Both the position numbers and the translations under genes were made by a program. Under the pieces are notes generated by a model that was not told the origin of the DNA, made no database searches, and worked only from the letters and a program-made list of their open reading frames with translations. A DNA stretch of 64,000 nt from Micractinium sp. NFX-FRZ (taxonomy: Eukaryota > Chlorophyta > Trebouxiophyceae > Chlorellales > Chlorellaceae), in the NCBI GenBank assembly GCA_029339195.1, contig JAPTJF010000082.1, forward strand, positions 1 through 64,000, read 5' to 3'. Below are positions 1-11,709 of this stretch, piece after piece; within the stretch, counting starts at the first letter, position 1, and each line of letters begins with the position of its first letter.

Positions 1-458
1 AAGCAGATGGCAACTGTCTTGCCATTTGGAGTTGAGGGGTCGTTGGTTGGGGGGGGGGGTCTGTGATGGGATGAGTCAGGAGGCGTGGTGGTCTGGGGGA
101 AAGGCGCGCATGGGCGCGAGCCATTATAGCAGTGGCATCATGCAGGCACAATACCGGGCAGTCGCAGGGGGTTATAGGGAGGGGTAAGGGAGGGGTGAAG
201 GATCAGAGGAAGGGGGGAGAGTTGCGTCAGTACAAGGGGCCTGCCAGTATCGGGAGGCCACAGGTCAGTTGGGTAAAGGGGAGGGGAGGGGGTGAGGGTG
301 TGCATGTCATTGGGATAGGATCAGGGCAGGGCAACAAAACTGGGGACTCGTGTTTGGGGGAAGAAGGGTCCATTAAGAGCAAGGCGCGCTGAGCGTGTGT
401 GTGCGCTGAGTGGCAGGGCAGCTGAGCCGCAACCTGGCGCGCTGAGCTGGCAGGCAAC
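1..458. other. region downstream of secreted protein A
   Basis: G-rich sequence after the stop codon of the minus-strand gene at 459-2254, presumably its 3' untranslated region and beyond. I see no coding exon and no TGTAA signal on the minus strand here. The open frames over this stretch are low-complexity and have no splice or protein-family support. Confidence 0.5.
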
Positions 459-2254
459 TTAAGCGCACACAACGGTGGGCATGTCCCAGAAGGAGGGCTT
501 GCCGGGGCGGCCGGGCACAGCCAGGGGGCGGTTGTCGCGCTGCAAGGGGGGGCCAGAACAGGGGGGCAGGGGAGGGCAGGGAGTCAGGCGGGAGGCTGAG
601 AGGACAGGCGGGCAGCAGCCCCAGCGGGTAAGGGCCCAACCTTGCGCTTTGCAGCTGGCTGGCATGTTGCTGCGTACTGTGGGGACAGCACACACGACAG
701 GCGGGAGGCTGGCAGGCAGGCGGGCAGGCGGGCAGGCAGAGCAGGGTGGCAGCAAGCCTGGCAGTGGGCCCCAGCCAGCTCACCAGGGTGTTCAGGCGGG
801 CCAGGCAGGGCACCTCGACCTTGGTGGCGCCGCACTTGAAGCGGGCATGGAAGGCGAATCCGTACTGGCCGCCGATCTGCATGAGAGTGGTAGGGGTGAG
901 GCGGGGCTAACTCAGGGGGTGTGCCAGTGCCTCTGATGGTCTGGAGGGAGGGGCGCAGCGGGCAGGGCGGCGCTGGCAAGGGGGGATGGAGCGCGGCCAT
1001 GCCCTCCCGCCCGCTGGTGTCGCTGACAGGCGCACAACTAGCGGTGCAGCCCACCTGAGGGGGGCCGAGGATGCCGGGGATGACGGAGTTGTAGCACTGC
1101 ATCAGGGTGTCAAAGGGGGTGGAGGGGAGGGGCTTCTGGTTGCACGGCTAGGCGCGTGGTAGGAGAGGCGCGCCGGCGGGTTTTGCATTACGCACTTCGC
1201 TTGAATAAGCAACAGCAATCGCAAGCGGCTCCCCGCGCGCATAATACGGGCCAATGCACGGGCTGGACGCTATGCAGTGGGCTCACCGCACGCTTAGGCA
1301 CGTGGCCGATGTAGGTGCAGGTGGCGGGCAGGGTGATGGCGGCCACGACGGCGCCCCGCTTCCGTGCCTGGATGTACGCCATGTTCACCTGGAGGGGGGA
1401 GGGGGTTGGGGAGCAGGGGGGGTCTGAGTAAGAAGTGTATCCGAGGGGAAACGAGAGGAGGGCAGAGGTTGCAGGGCGGTGTAGTGTGGCTGGCCGGCCA
1501 CAGGCACAGCGGGCCGGCTGCATGGCCACCATCGGGGTGCCAGCCTCGCGACTGCCCGCCCCCCGCCCCACCGCCAACCCGCCTCCCACTCACAAAGTTC
1601 CTCTTCACAAAGTCGACAAACTCGACGCCCTTGATCTTGTCTGTGGGAGGCAGCGGGGACGGGGAGGCGTGGGCACGGCGGGGCGGCGCGGTGAGGGCGG
1701 CGGTTGCCACAGCGGCTCGGTTTGCGTTGGTCAGGCGTGGGGACACAGCTGAGCTGCCCAGTGGCGTGCTGTGTGGCAGCAACACTGGGTGTGGTGGCAG
1801 AAGATCAGGTGGGCCGGGCCCCAGTCTGCGCTACACATGATGCCCGCAGTACGCATCCCAGACCCCTCGTCCGCAGCTGCAGTACCGCAACGTCCCCACC
1901 CACCCAGCCCCCCAGCACACTCACAGTTCTTCACGTCATCCTTGGCGTGGCAGCCCGGGTTCATGTTGACTGCAGGCAGCAGGAAGGGAGGCAGGAGGGT
2001 TGGAGGGTTGAAGTCAAGTTGTAGGCTTTCTTTCGGGGTGGGCGGCAGGTGCGGGCGGGGCGGGACCTGGGGGAGGCTAAACCCAGGGGATGCATGCCAA
2101 ACCCCGCAACCCCAACGCCAAATCCCCGCCGCCGCCAAAAACCAGCGCAGGCAAAGGCAAGAGTAAACCAGGATGTGCACAACTACTCACTTGGGCCGGC
2201 GGCACATACTGCCAGCAGCGCGGCCAGGGCCGCGAGACAGAGGGCGGTGCGCAT
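459..2254 (-). CDS. secreted six-cysteine protein of unknown function (paralogue A)
   Basis: Seven exons on the minus strand: 2254-2191, 1969-1925, 1640-1594, 1388-1287, 1096-1055, 876-784 and 539-459, together encoding 157 residues. The protein opens with a clear signal peptide (MRTALCLAALAALLAV, then CAAGP). The short mature part contains six cysteines, in the contexts PGCH, ATCTY, ACYN, FKCG, VPCL and the terminal VVCA. It also has a basic YIQARKRG segment and the near-terminal PLAVPGRP and SFWD motifs. I recognise no family. The gene at 57137-59227 is a close paralogue with the same seven-exon structure and the same cysteines, which strongly supports the model. A secreted or cell-wall role, with the cysteines in disulfides, is inference. 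Confidence 0.85.
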
Positions 2255-2810
2255 GGCGGCGGTGAAGGGGTGTGTGTTTTGGGGATATCGGGGCACAAAT
2301 GATGCGGGGGAGGGGCGGGAGACGGCTTGTATATCCGGGAACAACGCTGCCACGGTGGTGTACACAGTTCGCACGATTCCGGCCTCTCGCTCGGAGCGCG
2401 ACCAAGGCCCAGACCAGCTGGCGGCGGCTTGTAGAAGCCACAAGGAATCATCCAGAGCGTCCCGAGCATTCAGACGCTGAGGTTGGCGGGCGGCTTCCGT
2501 CCGACGTCGGCGAAGCGGAAGGCGGCTGCCGCCGCATCGAACAAGGCGGCCGCCGCCGAGGTTACCGAGAGGCTCTCGAACTTGATCAAAGGCAACGAAG
2601 CCCTGCTCTCCGGGCTTTCGAGCAGGCAGCTGCAGCCTCAAAGCAGCGGCCGCGGCGCCCTGCCGCGGCAGGGTGCACAATGATGGCGGTGCCGCGGAAT
2701 TGGTGGGCACTGCCAGAGGAGCATTGAGCTGCATCATAGCCTTGCTTGGCTGACGCCATGCTAACACGCAATCACAATGCAGTATAGAGGTTTTCTGCAA
2801 GGGAGGCACA
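2255..2810. other. intergenic: upstream of protein A
   Basis: This holds the 5' flank of the minus-strand secreted-protein gene and the space up to the poly(A) signal of clpR2. An alanine/lysine-rich frame around 2483-2683 begins with TTG, has no matching splice sites and resembles no family I know, so I do not call it a gene. Confidence 0.4.
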
Positions 2811-2815
2811 TTACA
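2811..2815 (-). promoter_or_regulatory. TGTAA poly(A) signal of clpR2
   Basis: The minus strand reads TGTAA about 780 nt downstream of the clpR2 stop at 3592. TGTAA is the known chlorophyte polyadenylation signal. Bases 2816-3591 are therefore read as the clpR2 3' untranslated region. Long frames on both strands there (for example plus 2777-3409) have no protein-like character. Confidence 0.55.
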
Positions 2816-3591
2816 GAAGGGTTGGGAGTCATCATGCTGCCCAGGACCGCGCTAGCAGCCGTCACGAGCTTGCGCCCTTGTCGGAGCACTTGGCAGCTTG
2901 CCAAGAGGAGTGCCCGAATGCCCTTGCAAATGTGGCGCCAAGGCAGTACCTGCCACAGCAAGCCAGCTGCACACTGCGAAAACAGACACACCGCTGCGCT
3001 TCGCTTTGCTGGGTGCTGGCAGGGCCCCTGCACCGGTACCACGCTTGCAGTTGATGTGGCGTTGGGGTCGCCGTGTGGATGCCCAAAGCCAGCCGTGCAT
3101 CTGCCCAACCTTGCGCAATGGCGTGGCATTCTATCAGCTGATGTACGTCCTCTGCAAATGATGGACCTCTCTTTGGGCAGTCTGCCAGCATCCACACGGA
3201 ATCCAACCAGCCTTCCCATGCAGGCCAGCATGGAGAGCAGACACCATGCAGGCAGGAAGAGCAGCTGCGCTGCCTGCACCACTTGCAGGAGAATCGCGTG
3301 CAGGGCCAGCCGGTGCTGCGTGCTGCCCGCTTTGCTTGCGGTGGCGCTCCTCCCACCTCCACACATGCTGCCCTTCAAACACACAAGTCTCCCCTGCTGG
3401 CGTGAGTGAGTCACAGCAACTGTGGTCTGAGAGGGAGGGTAGGGTAGGATGGTGGGGTGCTGATGAGAAGGGCGGACGCAAGGGTGGCAGCGAGGGGTGC
3501 AGTATGGTACAAGGCAGCGTGTGTGGCCGGGGTCCAGCAGGGCAGGGTGCAGACGGTACCGCTGTCCGCGACCTGCGCTGCAGCCGCCACC

Positions 3592-6500
3592 TCACACTCC
3601 CAGCATCGAGCTGCGCCGCGGCCGCACCACCTGCGTGCACGGCAAGGCGGGGGCCAGGTGCCGCACTGGTTAGCCTTGAGGTTGCGGTGCTCAGGCACCG
3701 GCAGCCCCAGCGGGGGAGGCGGGGCAGGAGTTTAGCGCAGCGACTGACGCAGGCGCAGCAGCGCCAGGGGGGGAACCCGGCCAGCAGGGATGCCTGCTCG
3801 GCACCCGCAGGCGCACGCCCAACCCCGCCTATGTGCCTGTGACCCCCCGCCTGCCCTCCAATGTTGGTGGGTGGGCACCGACGCACATGAGAGCCATACA
3901 ACTCATACTAAATAAATTACTAAATTGCATCAACAAACCAACCCACCCAGGCCCCACCTGGTCGATCAGCCCGTACTCCTGCGCCTCAGAGGTGTCAAAG
4001 TACTTGTTGCGGCTGAAGTCGCGCGCCACCTGCGCAGCGTATGTGTGAGAAAGCCAACGGCTGGGTGAGTGACGGTACGTGCGGTGGGACAGGTGCCTGC
4101 CGCCAAGGCTGCCGGCGCGTGCCGACTAACTTTACAAGGGACCCTGATCAGCCTAATCACATGCAAAGCGACACTGCACACGCCTCCCCACGGGCCTGCC
4201 CCGCGGCCTGCGCAGGAGCGCAGCCCGCCTTGCACCACCCTCTTGCCCCCCCGCACGGGCACCAACCACAGCGGCGTGCAGCGCACCTTCTCAAAGGGCT
4301 GCCCCGTGGCCTGCGCCAGGATGGAGTCCATGTAGTCGCGGATGCGCAGCAGCTCCTTGGCCTCCCGGTTGATGTCGCTGGCCTGCGGGGGCAGTGCGGG
4401 CAAAACAATTGGTGAGGACAATGGTGGCGGCATTATGAGGCGGTTGATGTCGCTGGCCTGCGGGGGCATTGATGATGATGAGGGAGCAAGACATGATGGT
4501 CACAGGACAATGGGTGCAGTATACGCAGAGGAGACGGCATGATGGAGATGCGCTCCTTGGCCTCGCGGTTGATGTCGCTGGCCTGCGGGGGTGCGGTGAT
4601 TAAACGATGGGGGGGGAGGAGGGATGGTGAGGAGAAGGACAAGGGCGGCAGCGTGCTCAGGCGGTGATGACAAGATGTGGGGAGGGCAGCGGGTGTGCTT
4701 GATGTGGGGAGGACAGGAGGGCTGGCACAGGCACAGGCACAGCATGCGCATGACGACCACCCGACTCCCGCAGTCCGCCATGTATCAACAGGGTTTCAAG
4801 CTCCCAAATGTGCCCTGGCCTCTTGACATCCCAGCCTTGAGCCTCCATGGTTGGTCCAAACTGCCGCCGTCGTGCCCCACCCCTGGTCGCAGCCAGCGGC
4901 AGCGTGCCACCCGCCCCACCCCACCCCACCCCACCTGGCCGCGTGCGGCGCCGCTGGGGTGGTGCACCATGATGCGCGTGTTCTGCAGCGCCACCCGCTT
5001 GCCCTGCAGCACATCGGGCGCAACAGCAGCGGCTCAGCGGAGCACGGTTGATACAGATGCGGTGTCGGGGTCATGCGCTCAGCGGCGCGCAGCGGGCGGG
5101 ACGCCAGCTGCCATGCTGGCCAGCTGGCTGTGTGCCAACGTCGCAGCGCAACCACAGCATGCTGCTGCTGCGATCAAGCGCAGCCCAACGGCTCCTCTCA
5201 TCGCCCAATGCCTGCTACTGCAAGCTGCCGTCTCCTGTCCCCCAGATACAGCATGAGCCATTGTGGGGTTTGTGCAGCACATCGCAGGCACAGCACAATG
5301 AGGTGTGTGTGTAGCGATTGCAGTGGCACTGGTGACAGGTGCAGCAAGTGCTGTGACACCGCCAGCGGCAGGACGCCGCTGCCTCCACCCCACCCCTCTT
5401 CTGGCAGCACCTTCCTTTCTAACAAAGCGCACCTTCTTGCCGACTGCCAGCAGGAAGCCGCTCATGCCCATGCAGCCTCCAAAGCCGACGGTGCCGACGT
5501 CGCTCTTGATGTGGCGCATGGTGTCGTGGATGGCCAGGGAGGGGACCACCTCGCCGCCAGAGCAGTTGATGTAAAGGTTCATGTCCTTCTTGTTCTCGCT
5601 GTCCAGGTACAGCATCGTGGCCACCAGCTGCGCGGGGGCAGCGACAGCGTGGGCGGTAAGAAGAGAGAGGGTAAGCATGTGCGTTTGCAATGAGTGCAAT
5701 GAGTGCAGAGGAGGCCTTCTCCCCCCCAAAACAGCACACCTGGGGGACGTGATGGAAAAGAACGGAGCCTGCACCAACCTGATTGCCCAGCTTGCCGCCG
5801 CCGCCCCTGCCACTTCCACCCACCTCCAACACACACGCCCTGCCACTTGCAACCCAACATAGCACAGGCCCTGCCGCTCCCCATCCACCACACCACAGGC
5901 GACACACACACTCAGACCAAGACTTGCACCAGGGCAGTGCTGCCACCCACACACACACATCTCACTGCCCAGCGCCTCATCCTGAGCGGGCATAACTTGG
6001 TGCTCCTCATCCATAAAGCGGCTCACGTTCGACTCGCACTCAAAACCCCAACAAGAACAGGCACGTAGTGCCCAACCAACAGGCACGAGGCGCGCGCCCA
6101 CCTGGTTGCCCAGCTCCTCATCCACGGGCGGGCGTTGACCAGAACCTGGCCCTCCTCTCACCAAGCAGGCCACTACTTCAAATGCAACCACGAAACAGCA
6201 AGAACAGGCACGAGATGAGAGCCCCCCCCCACCTGGTTGCCCAGCTCCTCGTCCACGGGCTTGGACAGGAAGATGATGCGCTCGCGGTACAGGCAGTTCC
6301 AGATGTCCACCCACTGCCAGGTGCCCTCCTTGGGCGTGCGGTACGGCACGCGCGGCACGCCGATGGGCATCATGCGCGTCACCTGCCGCCGCGCGCCCGC
6401 TGCTGCTGCCGACCTGCGGGGCGAGGCGGGCGAGCGGCGAGTGGGCAAGGGCGCATGAAGCAGGGCATGGGGGCCGGCACCTGGGACCCTCTGTACGGTG

Positions 6501-6931
6501 GCAGCCAGGCCCTTGTTTGGGGAAGGTAGCTGGGCGCCTGTCCTAACCCAGGCAGCCTGCCATCTTGTGCATCGATACAGCAAGCACACGAGTGCGCCGC
6601 AGTTCCCTGCTGCACAGCACCACTGGCACCAGTGCCGCTCAGACGCACCTGGCGCTGGCCACTGCTCGCTGCGACGCCTGCCAGAAGCCTGCCGAGTGCG
6701 TCGTCTGCTGCCGCACCGGCATGCTGTCTGCAGGGCAGGGCAGGCAGGCACAGTGCACGTGCTGGGCGATGGGGTGAGGCACGCAGGCGGCGGGAGCAGG
6801 GGCGGTGGCGGCAGCGGCGTGGCCGTCCCTCTCTTTACAACCGCCTTTCGGCGGTCCCTATCGATCTGACCGCCCCCACCTTGCGTTCTGAAGCCGCTGA
6901 AGGCTTTGAGCGACGTCATGGACGCGGCCAT
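3592..6931 (-). CDS. CLPR2: ClpR2, non-catalytic plastid Clp protease subunit
   Basis: Eight exons on the minus strand (6931-6880, 6727-6649, 6413-6233, 5627-5433, 5003-4935, 4382-4287, 4029-3958, 3630-3592) give 260 residues. The start is the first ATG after an in-frame TAG. About 50 transit-peptide-like residues precede [34 protein letters not shown] and ATMLYLDS, all diagnostic of plant ClpR2. In the 14-mer ring of the plastid Clp core this subunit should be inactive. The Ser-Met-Gly catalytic motif is replaced by GGCMGMSG with no serine at the catalytic position, and the triad aspartate is Asn in FSRNKYF. The histidine is kept in [12 protein letters not shown]. The last exon ends [12 protein letters not shown], like the plant IVRPPR tail. 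Two introns carry copies of neighbouring exon edges. The gene is divergent from IF-2. Confidence 0.93.
4352..4591 (-). repeat. clpR2 exon 6 acceptor edge present three times
   Basis: The 5' edge of exon 6 (acceptor plus codons for [10 protein letters not shown]) recurs twice in the upstream intron. Bases 4366-4393 are repeated exactly at 4441-4468. Bases 4352-4391 are repeated at 4552-4591 with one mismatch. Each copy keeps a CCCGCAG acceptor and the first codons of the exon. Only the copy at 4382 continues into the conserved ClpR2 sequence, so the other two are pseudo-exon starts. Confidence 0.9.
5994..6260 (-). repeat. clpR2 exon 3 donor edge copies in intron 3
   Basis: Bases 6230-6260, the 3' edge of exon 3 (PVDEELGNQ) plus its GTG donor, are repeated at 6099-6129 with one mismatch. 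The intron sequence next to them is partly repeated too: a 14-nt motif at 6199-6212 recurs at 6052-6065. A third, degenerate copy lies around 5994-6020 and a weaker one near 5776-5800. Confidence 0.82.
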
Positions 6932-7396
6932 GCTATCGAACTGGCGGTGCACGGCCTTAGGCTAGCTCCCAGCGGTATACAGCGCTAGCTGTATCAATGG
7001 CCCGCCAGATGTCAGGCGCCGCAAGGCCCTGCCAGCCAGGTGACGCCGGAACGAGGGAAGTGGCGTGGGAGGGAGGCCCACGAGACTGCTGCACAGACTG
7101 ATGTACTGAGGATCGCTGCAATGTGCACGCCGTTGGTGTTGGGCCGAAGGGAGGGCTTTCCGCGAGGGATAGGGATGAGCTGGCAGAAGTGGTGGACTGG
7201 CAGGCGCCCAGAGCCGCCCGCTTGCATCTGCATTGCGTGCTTAATTTGTGTCGGAACACCTCACTAGCGTGCTCCCAACTAGCTGCCGCTGGTGGATACA
7301 TGCACTTGCGCTCTCGGTGAATAGCAGCGCCCTATCAGCCCAGCAGTCCCTGCAACAAGTGCCAGCAGGCGATTGCAGGCCTCTCACACATTCTCC
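6932..7396. promoter_or_regulatory. divergent upstream region of clpR2 and IF-2
   Basis: These 465 bp separate the start codons of two divergent genes for plastid proteins, so both promoters and 5' leaders must lie here or overlap it. I see no TATA box that I would defend. Shared regulation is inference from the arrangement. Confidence 0.5.
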
Positions 7397-10300
7397 ATGT
7401 CGTCCTTCCTGGGCACGGCCCTGCACACCGGCAGCGGCACGGCTGGGGCCTCCCTGGTGCTCCGCCAGGGCGCGGCGCGCCCTCCCGCACGCAGCAGGCC
7501 TGCTCAAGTGCGCAGCGTGGTGGCTGCAGAGGCAGAGCCGCTGGAGGCTGCCGCCCCCAGCCCGGCACCGGCGGCGGCGCCTGCTGCTGCCGCGCCCGAC
7601 CTGCTCAAGCCGCCCACGCGGCGCACAACCATTTGGCGGGCCCCCCCCTCTGCCCGCACCCGCGAGTCCAAGGAGAAGTACTTTGCTGAGCAGGCGGCCA
7701 TCCGGCACGAGGCATACCTCAAGAAGCGTGAGGAGAGCAGCGGCGGCGGCGGCGGCGGGTACAGCAGTGCCGGCGGTTACGGCGGCGGCGGTGGTGGCGG
7801 TGGCTACAGCGGCGGCGGTGGTGGCGGCGGCGGCGGCAATGCGGGCACCCTCAACAACAAGCCTGACCGGACCGGGCGCAGCATTAGCAGCCCCGGCCGC
7901 GGCCCTGGCGGCGGCGGCTACAGTGGAGGTGGCGGCGGCTACAGCGGCGGTGGCGGTGGTGGCGGCGGGTACAGCGGCGGCGGCGGTTACAACCGCGGCC
8001 CGGCGACAGCGACGGGCACCGGCCCCCCGGCGGCGGGCACCGCCTGGGGCGGCGGCCGTGGTGGCGGCGGGCGCGGCGCACCTTCGGGCGGCCGTGGTGG
8101 CGGCCGTGGTGAGTGGGCCTGTGGCTGATCGGCAGCTGGTGCCTTGCAGGAGGGCGGGGTGGTGACGGCTGCCTGGTTTGAGCAGGAGTGCGCTCCTCCT
8201 GACGATGGTCAGTGCCCGCCCCAGCAGGCCGCATTGCGGCAGGGCATGCGCACAAGTCTTGTTCAAGCCAGCAAGCCGGCCAGCAAGCAAGCCGGCAGGC
8301 CTGGCATGCTGCCCTGCCCGCTCGTCTGCCTGCCGTCCCGCTCGTCTCCTCCCCACCTCACCTCAAGCAGGCACCTCCCCGCTCACCCCTGCTGCCACCC
8401 TCCCTGCTCCGCTCACCCCTGCTTCCCTGCTTCCTGCTCCCTGCAGGCGGCGCAGGCGGGTGGAAGGACAGCCGCAAGAAGCAGCCGACGGAGAAGGTCA
8501 ACATTGGGGCGAGGCGTAAGGCGCGGCAGTCGCGCCGCGAGGAGCGAGCAGAGTCGCGGGAGGCAAACAAGGTAGGCGGGTGCTGCTCCAGAGGTGGTTA
8601 GGTGCTGGCATGCTCAAGTGTTGTTGGGTGCCGGCAAGGTGGGTGCTGGCAGCGACAGTGTGAATCCTGGCAATGCAGCAGTGACACGGAAGCACAGGTG
8701 CGCCCGGCGGATGGCATGGCGTGGGGATGGCGGGAAATCAGCGTGGGGAGCGGCATGGGCAGGCCCGCTGGCGGGGCGGAAGGAGAGCGGAGGGGGCCGC
8801 CGGTGCAGCGCCTGCATGCGTGCAGGCACAAGCTCGCCCACCCCTGCCCAGTCAGCACACCCCTTCGCAGGCAGTCCCCACTCTGCTTCGGGTGTGTGCC
8901 CTTCGCCTTCCCTACTCCGCCCCTCCGCCCCACACACCCACCCCGCCCCTGTCTGGTTCCCGCCCATCCGATGCGCTTGCAGGCCATCCGTGAGGACATT
9001 TTCGAGGTGGGGGCCGAGGGGATGAGCGTGCAGGACCTGGCGACCATGCTGGCGGTGCAGCCCACGGAGATTGTCAAGTTCCTGTTCATGAAGGGAATCA
9101 TGGTGGGTGGGTGCGGGGCGGGGCGGGGTGGAGCGGAGCGGGCTGATTGGAGCATGTTCAGTGTCGTGCAATCAAGATGGGTCTCCTCTGTGTGCAGGAA
9201 ATTGGGAAGTGGGGATTGGGGGATTGTAAATCCTTTCTGAGTGGTGCGCTGGCAGGCTTGCCTGCAAGTCGAGCACGGGGCGGCGAGCTGTGGCGAGGGG
9301 GAGTGTGCCACAGCGGCAGCACCCTCGCCTGCCCCGGCCTTCTGGCCACGTTGGCATCGCCCTTCTGCGCTGCACCACCTCGTCCCTGTCCCCTACCCCT
9401 GCCCCTGCTGTGCTCCTCCCCCTCCCCTCCCCCTCCCCCTTCCCAGGTGCAAGTGAACTCCACGCTGGACCCTGAGACCGTCAAGGCGGTGGGCGCGGTG
9501 AGTTGGGGGGCTGGGGCTTGACATTGCATGCTGACTGGGGGGGCTCAGCTGCTACCCGGGCGGCCACAGAAATCCTGCCATCACAAGCAGTGGCTAGCAG
9601 TATCGCCCGGCTCCAGCGCAGGCCTCAAAGTAGGGCCGCTCCTCGTGGGGAAGCAGAGCTGGGAGCCATGCTTTGGGGGGCCGGCGGCAGCAGCAGGCAG
9701 AGGGGCGGCATGCGCCTGGCAAGCAGCAGCAGTGGAGGCTGGAGTGTTTGGCGAGGACACAGCGAGGGCTGCCTTTCTCAACGCCCCGCTCGCTCCTGCC
9801 CCTGCCTACTGAGCAGCCAAACCAATGGAATCCTTGCTTACTTTTTCTCATGTCCCGTCATGTCTGTCCCCTTCCCCTCCTGCCTGCCTGCCTGCAGGGC
9901 TACGGCGTGGATGTGTTGGACCAGGATGCGCGCAAGGTGGAGGACGGGGCGCGCAAGTCGGGTGGGTGGGCAATTGATGGCATCTGCTGACTTTGGGTGG
10001 GCCTGTCGGTTGATTGTGCGTATGTTGTAGCGCGGCGCGCAGGGTGGAGGACGGGGCGCGCAAGTCGGGTGAGAGGGCGGGTGGGAGGAGGGCGCGGCTT
10101 TCTGCGGCTAAGCTGCGGCTGGCTAGGCTGCCTGTCGGTGGTTGCTTGCTTGGTTGTCAGTTGGTTGAGTGCACCCAGTGGCACAGCCAGGCCCCTCTTG
10201 CATGCCTCTGCCTTGGAGCATTACAAATGTAGAAGCGTCTTGTGCCTTGCCGCGCAGCGCTGTTGTGCAGTGGCCTGCATTGACAAAAAGGGTTTGGAGC

Positions 10301-11666
10301 GTGTTACGCTTCATGGAGGGTAGGGTTTGGAACACTTTATGCCTCATCCCGCGTCCCGCCCCCCTTTCACCCCTCTGTGCCCCTCCCCCTGCAGTGGACA
10401 ACATTGTCCAGGAGGCTTCGGAGCTTCTGGCTGCATCTAATACAAGCGTGTCAATCCTGCATTTCGCTGCCCCCCGCCTGTTGCCCCGCTGCAGTGGACT
10501 ACATTGACGAGGAGGACCTGGAGTTCCTCACACCCCGCCCGCCCGTGGTGACGGTGATGGGGCATGTGGACCACGGCAAGGTGCGGCGGCTGGGGGGGCA
10601 TGGTGGCATGCAGGCGATGGCATGTTATGGGTTTGGCTGATACGTGGAATGGGCGTGGCGGCTGGCAACTGGGTGCCCGCCTGCGTCAATTCGCCGCCCT
10701 TCCTGCTTCATCACGGCACTTGCCTGCCTGCCTGCCCCCTGATGTGCTCCTTTCTGGCGTGCCTCCTTTCTGAGTTTACGACACGCAGGAGGGCAACACT
10801 TCTTTTGCACTTTTGACTGCACAGCGCAGTCCTCCAACCCGCTCTCTGTGCTTGGTACCCTGCTGGTGACACCCCTTGTGCCCCTCCCACCTCCCCCCCC
10901 GCAGACCTCCCTGCTGGACTTCATCCGCAAGACCAAGGTTGCGGCGGGCGAGGCGGGCGGCATCACCCAGGCCATTGGCGCCTACACATGCGACGTCGAC
11001 TACCTGGGCGAGCAGCGGCAGTGCACGTTCCTGGACACGCCCGGGCACGAGGTGGGCGCCGCGGGCGCCAGCTGTGTGCAGTGCTGCAGTGCTGGGTGGC
11101 TGGGGCAGAGGCGGCAGAAGGGGCTGTGTCGCGTTCTGGGTGGGGAGGGCTGGTCTTGGGGAGGTGGCAGTGCGTGGCTGTTTGTGGGGTGGGGAGTTGC
11201 CTGCTTGCTCCAGGAGGCTTTCATAAGTTCTGTGCCCTCGTTGCATCCCTCGCCTCTGAACACACATACTCACCACTCACTCCCCCCCCGGGGCCCCGCA
11301 CCCGCTCCCCCGCCACCCGCAGGCGTTCTCCGCCATGCGTGCCCGCGGCGCCAAGGTCACCGACATTGCCATTGTCATTGTGGCTGCCGACGACGGGGTG
11401 CGCCCGCAGACGGTGGAGGCCATCAGCCACGCCAACGCGGCGGGGGTGCCCATCGTGGTGGCAATCAACAAGGTGGGGTCGGTGGGGGCAGCTCGTAGTG
11501 ATGACCAGCCTCTGTGCAGGCTGGGCTGGCTTGCCTGGGCTTGGGCTAAGGGCAGCCCGCCTGGCTGGCATGTAGCCGAAACTCTTGTGAAAACAGCCCA
11601 CAATGTGGGCTGGCTTGCCGGTGGGGCACCGGCTGCCCAACGTGGTGTTGTAGCAACCACGAGGTG

Positions 11667-11709
<43 letters not shown>

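Noticed and set aside
2483..2683. Alanine/lysine-rich open frame upstream of secreted protein A
   Set aside because: It begins with TTG, lacks splice support and resembles no family; likely chance coding in GC-rich DNA.
2761..3414. Overlapping long frames on both strands (about 210 codons each)
   Set aside because: They lie in the predicted clpR2 3' untranslated region, mirror each other, and have no domain-like sequence.
5079..6314. 411-codon minus-strand frame across clpR2
   Set aside because: It reads through two introns and four exon-edge copies; the exon model fits ClpR2 far better.
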